DNA from: Paraspadella gotoi
Taxonomy: Eukaryota; Chaetognatha
Assembly (NCBI GenBank): GCA_051294375.1
Contig: CM119266.1
Coordinates: 17,044,087-17,108,086 of the forward strand
Direction of reading: 5' to 3'
DNA: 64,000 nucleotides
The notes beneath the pieces are model-generated. The model did no database searches, was not told the DNA's origin, and saw nothing but the letters and a program-made list of their open reading frames with translations. The translations under genes were made by a program, and so were the position numbers. This document shows, one piece after another, positions 60,163-64,000 of the stretch (positions within the stretch are counted from its first letter, which is position 1; every line of letters starts with the position of its first letter).

Positions 60163-62025
60163 GTGCAAGTTGAAGAACAAGATGCAAGTTGAAGAACAAG
60201 ATGCAAGTTGAAGAAACAAGATGCAAGTTGAAGAACAAGATGCAAGTTGAAGAACAAGATGCAAGTTGAAGAACAAGATGCAAGTTGAAGAACAAGATGC
60301 AAGTTGAAAAACAAGATGCAAGTTGAAGAACAAGATGCAAGTTGAAGAACAAGATGCAAGTTTGAAGAAACAAGATGCAAGTTGAAGAACAAGATGCAAG
60401 TTGAAGAACAAGATGCAAGTTGAAAAAACAAGATGCAAGTTGAAGAACAATATGCAAGTTGAAGAACAAGATGCAAGTTGAAGAACAAGATGCAAGTTGA
60501 AGAACAAGATGCCAGTTGAAGAACAAGATGCCAGTTGAAGAACAAGATGCCAGTTGAAGAACAAGATGCAAGATGAAGAACAATATGCAAGTTGAAGAAC
60601 AAGATGCAAGTTGAAGAACAAGATGCCAGTTGAAGAACAAGATGCAAGTTGAAGAACAAGATGCCAGTTGAAGAACAAGATGCAAGTTGAAGAACAAGAT
60701 GCAAGTTGAAGAACAAGATGCAAGTTGAAGAACAAGATGCAAGTTGAAGAACAAGATGCAAGTTGAAGAACAAGATGCAAGTTGAAGAACAAGATGCAAA
60801 GTTGAAGAACAAGATGCAGTTGAAGAACAAGATGCAAGTTGAAGAACAAGATGCAAGTTGAAGAACAAGATGCAAGTTGAAGAACAAGATGCAAGTTGAA
60901 GAACAAGATGCGAGTTGAAGAACAAGATGCAAGTTGAAGAACAAGATGCGAGTTGAAGAACAAGATGCAAGTTGAAGAACAAGATGCAAGTTGAAGAACA
61001 AGATGCAGTTGAAGAACAAGATGCAAGTTGAAGAACAAGATGCAGTTGAAGAACAAGATGCAAGTTGAAGAACAAGATGCAAGTTGAAGAACAAGATGCA
61101 GTTGAAGAACAAGATGCAAGTTGAAGAACAAGATGCAAGTTGAAGAACAAGATGCAAGTTGAAGAACAAGATGCAAGTTGAAGAACCAAGATGCAAGTTG
61201 AAGAACAAGATGCAAGTTGAAGAACAAGATGCAAGTTGAAGAACAAGATGCAAGTTGAAGAACAAGATGCAAGTTGAAGAACAAGATGCAAGTTGAAGAA
61301 CAAGATGCAAGTTGAAGAACAAGATGCAAGTTGAAGAAACAAGATGCAAGTTGAAGAACAAGATGCAAGTTGAAGAACAAGATGCAAGTTGAAGAACAAG
61401 ATGCAAGTTGAAGAACAAGATGCAAGTTGAAGAACAAGATGCAAGTTGAAGAACAAGATGCAAGTTGAAGAACAAGATGCAAGTTGAAGAACAAGATGCA
61501 AGTTGAAGAACAAGATGCAAGTTGAAGAAACAAGATGCAAGTTGAAGAACAAGATGCAAGTTGAAGAACAAGATGCAAGTTGAAGAACAAGATGCAAGTT
61601 GAAGAACAAGATGCAAGTTGAAGAAACAAGATGCAAGTTGAAGAACAAGATGCAAGTTGAAGAACAAGATGCAAGTTGAAGAACAAGATGCAAGTTGAAG
61701 AACAAGATGCAAGTTGAAGAACAAGATGCAAGTTGAAGAACAAGATGCAAGTTGAAGAACAAGATGCAAGTTGAAGAACAAGATGCAAGTTGAAGAACAA
61801 GATGCAAGTTGAAGAACAAGATGCAAGTTGAAGAACAAGATGCAAGTTGAAGAACAAGATGCAAGTTGAAGAACAAGATGCAAGTTGAAGAACAAGATGC
61901 AAGTTGAAGAACAAGATGCAAGTTGAAGAACAAATGCAAGTTGAAGAACAAATGCAAGTTGAAAGAACAAGATGCAAGTTGAAGAACAAAATGCAAGTTG
62001 AAGAACAAAATGCAAGTTGAAGGAA
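60163..62025. repeat. 19-bp minisatellite (GATGCAAGTTGAAGAACAA), about 98 copies
   Basis: Highly homogeneous, with single-base indels (extra A after GAAGAAA, loss of one A) and point variants GATGCCAG and GATGCGAG clustered near 60510-60680 and 60900-60960. Nineteen is not a multiple of three and the minus strand has no stop, so all three minus frames stay open for over 630 codons and read a 19-residue Leu/Cys/Ser repeat. These are artefacts of composition. It lies directly upstream of nardilysin. Confidence 0.97.
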
Positions 62026-62029
62026 AAGA

Positions 62030-62160
62030 GGGAATTTGAAAAAAAGAGGCAAGCTCTGTCAAAATCGTTTCAACACCCTTAGCGCAATCATAACCTTCAT
62101 AACAGCCTACACAGCATACTGAAAGATGCTGAGGGGAGAGCATTTAAATAAATCATAAAC
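62030..62160 (-). other. Non-repeat edge of the minisatellite, possible 5' exon
   Basis: On the minus strand a GC-richer stretch reads MLSPQHLSVCCVGCYEGYDC in the frame entering the array. I recognise no family. It may be a 5' untranslated exon of nardilysin or simply unique DNA. Confidence 0.15.
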
Positions 62161-63020
62161 TTATAATTTGATAAAGCAATGTGGTTACCAGGATAGAGGC
62201 TCCCCTACCGCCAGAAACTTTCTCTCCCCCGGGTTTTCTCTTCCCTCTCCTCATCCCCGAAACACAAATATAGGTTCTTGGAGATGGGCATCACAACAGC
62301 TCTCTAGGTCTCGGGGTCCATGAAACTTCCCTCTCCCTTCTCCCCTTTTTACCATCTAAAAAAATTAAAATGTTTAAGAATTTACATTAGATTTTTTTTC
62401 AGTAGCTTCTGCTTCCATTTTTTCGTAGGTCAAATAGTTTAGAAGTTAGAGGCTAAAAAAGATCGCTTCCTCAAGTGAAAATGGCAAAAAAAAATCATAT
62501 TTAGTTTTCTATTATTTTTAATATTGAATTATTTGTTTTTAATTCAAATTGAGTTATTTTTTTTCATTTTTTTAATTTTGGGAATGCCAGAGGCAGGGCA
62601 CCTCTCTTTGTTTCATAAAGGTGCCATTGTAGCTTTCAGAAAAGATGCGTAACATCAGCAGCGGGGCTAAAAAAGTGTAGAAAAACATATCACCGTCATA
62701 CCTCAATTCAAGAGCATGCCCAGATGATTGCAGGCAGTAATCGATGACGAGGGAAGGTATATATATTTTTATTTAAAAAATAACCTTTTCAACAATTATG
62801 TCAATATGTGATATACTTTTTTCTAGATAGTATGTATCCTATTATCCCTTTCCATATTATTAATATATTTCTAACCATAGATAGATACATACCTTCATTG
62901 GTTACCTGTTCTTTTGTTCTTTTTCTTATATTCGTTTTTCTTCCTCATTCTATTTTTTTCATTTGCTCGCTTTTCGTTTTTCTGTTAATTATATTCGTTC
63001 ATTTTTTATTCATTTAATTT
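62160..63020. other. Intergenic DNA, nothing recognised
   Basis: A pyrimidine-rich patch (62210-62350) and T-rich sequence. The plus frame at 62808-63017 is a Phe/Ile-rich translation of T-rich DNA. Confidence 0.4.
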
Positions 63021-63022
63021 TA

Positions 63023-63325
63023 GTTGCGCCGCGCGTACTCGCGTCACTTTTCAGTTGGTCTGTCTGTCAGTCCTACTTATGTTAAAAATGCTCATAACTT
63101 ACATTTAGTTGGTTGCTCATTTGTTAAAACAAGAATAAACTTCAAATAAAAGGGACTGCTAGCACCGCCTTCAGGAAATCGTAAAACTATAAAAAATAAA
63201 AGACATAATTCCGATTCAGTGCGTGTCATAAATAGACGGGCTTAGAAAGTTATTGTAGTAATGTCATATCACGTCATGTCATGTCCCGAGAAATACACGT
63301 GATAAGGCAGTCACTGCGATGTAAC
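63023..63325. mobile_element. GTTGCGCCGC TIR family, full-length copy
   Basis: It starts GTTGCGCCGCGCGTACTCGC and ends ACTGCGATGTAAC, a mutated right TIR. Internal words (GGTTGCTCATTTGTTAAAAC, AGGGACTGCTAGCACCGCC, CGTGATAAGGCAGTCACTGC) match 23219-23542 in order. The palindrome is degraded. Confidence 0.82.
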
Positions 63326-63329
63326 ACAA

Positions 63330-64000
63330 TAGAATTATCATTTTTGTTTTTTGTACTTTCCAGTTATTCGTTCATTTTCATCACTTGTTCATTTTTTTTT
63401 TAAATCGTTCCTTCATTTGAAAGAGAGACACAGTGATACACACAGACACATAAAATGACATTTTATATATGTACAATATTCATTTTTAAAATGTTTCTCG
63501 AATTTCGATTCTAGACATATTTATAATTTTTATTACGCTATACCAAACTAAATAGCCAAATAGGGGCAATGGTTGAATTCCTTACACAAATGACTGATAG
63601 AATCATCGTTATTATTTCTTTCTTTAAAGAGAAATTAGAAATTTTTCACGCTCAAATTATTTTCTTAATCATTAATGAAATTCATACGTCGTTTTTGCTA
63701 CATAACAATTAGGAATGATACGTGGTAACCATTTGAAACAAAATTTAAATTTAGATCAACATCAAGCCGATTGTAATTAAGACAAGTCACCAAATACAAA
63801 TACCAAAGCTTTTATTTGACAAAATGACTCAATTAAATTCAATATAATTAAAATTGATAAAACATAATCTATCATGCTAAATTCAGGCTCAAAACGATAA
63901 CGAAATAATTGGATCTTCAAAACGGTTTTTCCTTGCCACCAGATTATTGACCTTATATCCATTTTGTAATCGGTTTGGATCGCTACAGCACTAGTTCGAC
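63330..64000. other. Right edge, nothing recognised
   Basis: AT-rich unique DNA. The 61-codon minus frame at 63777-63962 matches no family I know. Confidence 0.4.

Noticed and set aside
60163-62025. CRISPR-like regular array
   Set aside because: The 19-bp units are directly contiguous with no unique spacers, and the genome is eukaryotic. It is a minisatellite.
60057-62143. Three minus-strand open frames of 632-671 codons
   Set aside because: They are the three frames of the 19-bp minisatellite, which lacks stops on that strand; there is no family, start context or splice support.

Overview
This is an intron-rich, AT-rich segment of an animal nuclear genome, probably an invertebrate. The evidence is three metazoan-type genes with GT-AG introns, many dispersed transposon-like repeats and minisatellites, and degenerate TTAGGG-type blocks rather than the insect TTAGG type. 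I cannot place the phylum.

Layout. (1) 1-1416, plus strand: the C-terminal 293 codons of a sphingosine kinase in three exons, running off the left edge. (2) about 3.2-23.85 kb, plus strand: an NADPH-cytochrome P450 reductase homologue. Sixteen exons join in frame into 616 residues that hold the FMN, FAD/connecting and NADPH domains. The membrane-anchor exon(s) are unresolved. The gene contains a 7.8-kb intron (13238-21073) built from duplicated repeat modules and GA tracts. (3) 23.85-35.86 kb: a convergent intergenic region with repeats, a perfect 34-bp inverted repeat and one decayed gene-like patch. (4) 35861-59785, minus strand: a complete nardilysin-like M16 metallopeptidase, 26 exons joining in frame to 1108 residues, from an ATG preceded by an in-frame stop to a TGA followed by AATAAA. 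(5) 59.8-64 kb: upstream flank of nardilysin, dominated by a 1.86-kb array of a 19-bp unit.

The three genes do not form an obvious pathway. They are lipid-signalling (sphingosine-1-phosphate), ER electron transfer and peptide processing genes that happen to be neighbours. There is no operon or gene cluster. The reductase departs from the family at two functionally important places: the catalytic-site Cys is Ala, and the acidic FMN-domain patch is lost.

The repeats are the other main content. They include a non-autonomous hAT element with an exact 8-bp target duplication, a TIR family ending GTTGCGCCGC, a long-inverted-repeat (foldback) family, a dispersed family whose short hairpin shows compensatory base changes between copies, a 245-bp GC-rich family, a 517/507-bp intronic duplication, and minisatellites at distant loci that share an ATGCAAGTTGAA core. 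Most long open frames in the window are translations of these repeats and are not genes. All exon boundaries come from reading splice signals, reading phase and remembered family alignments; none were checked against transcripts or databases.
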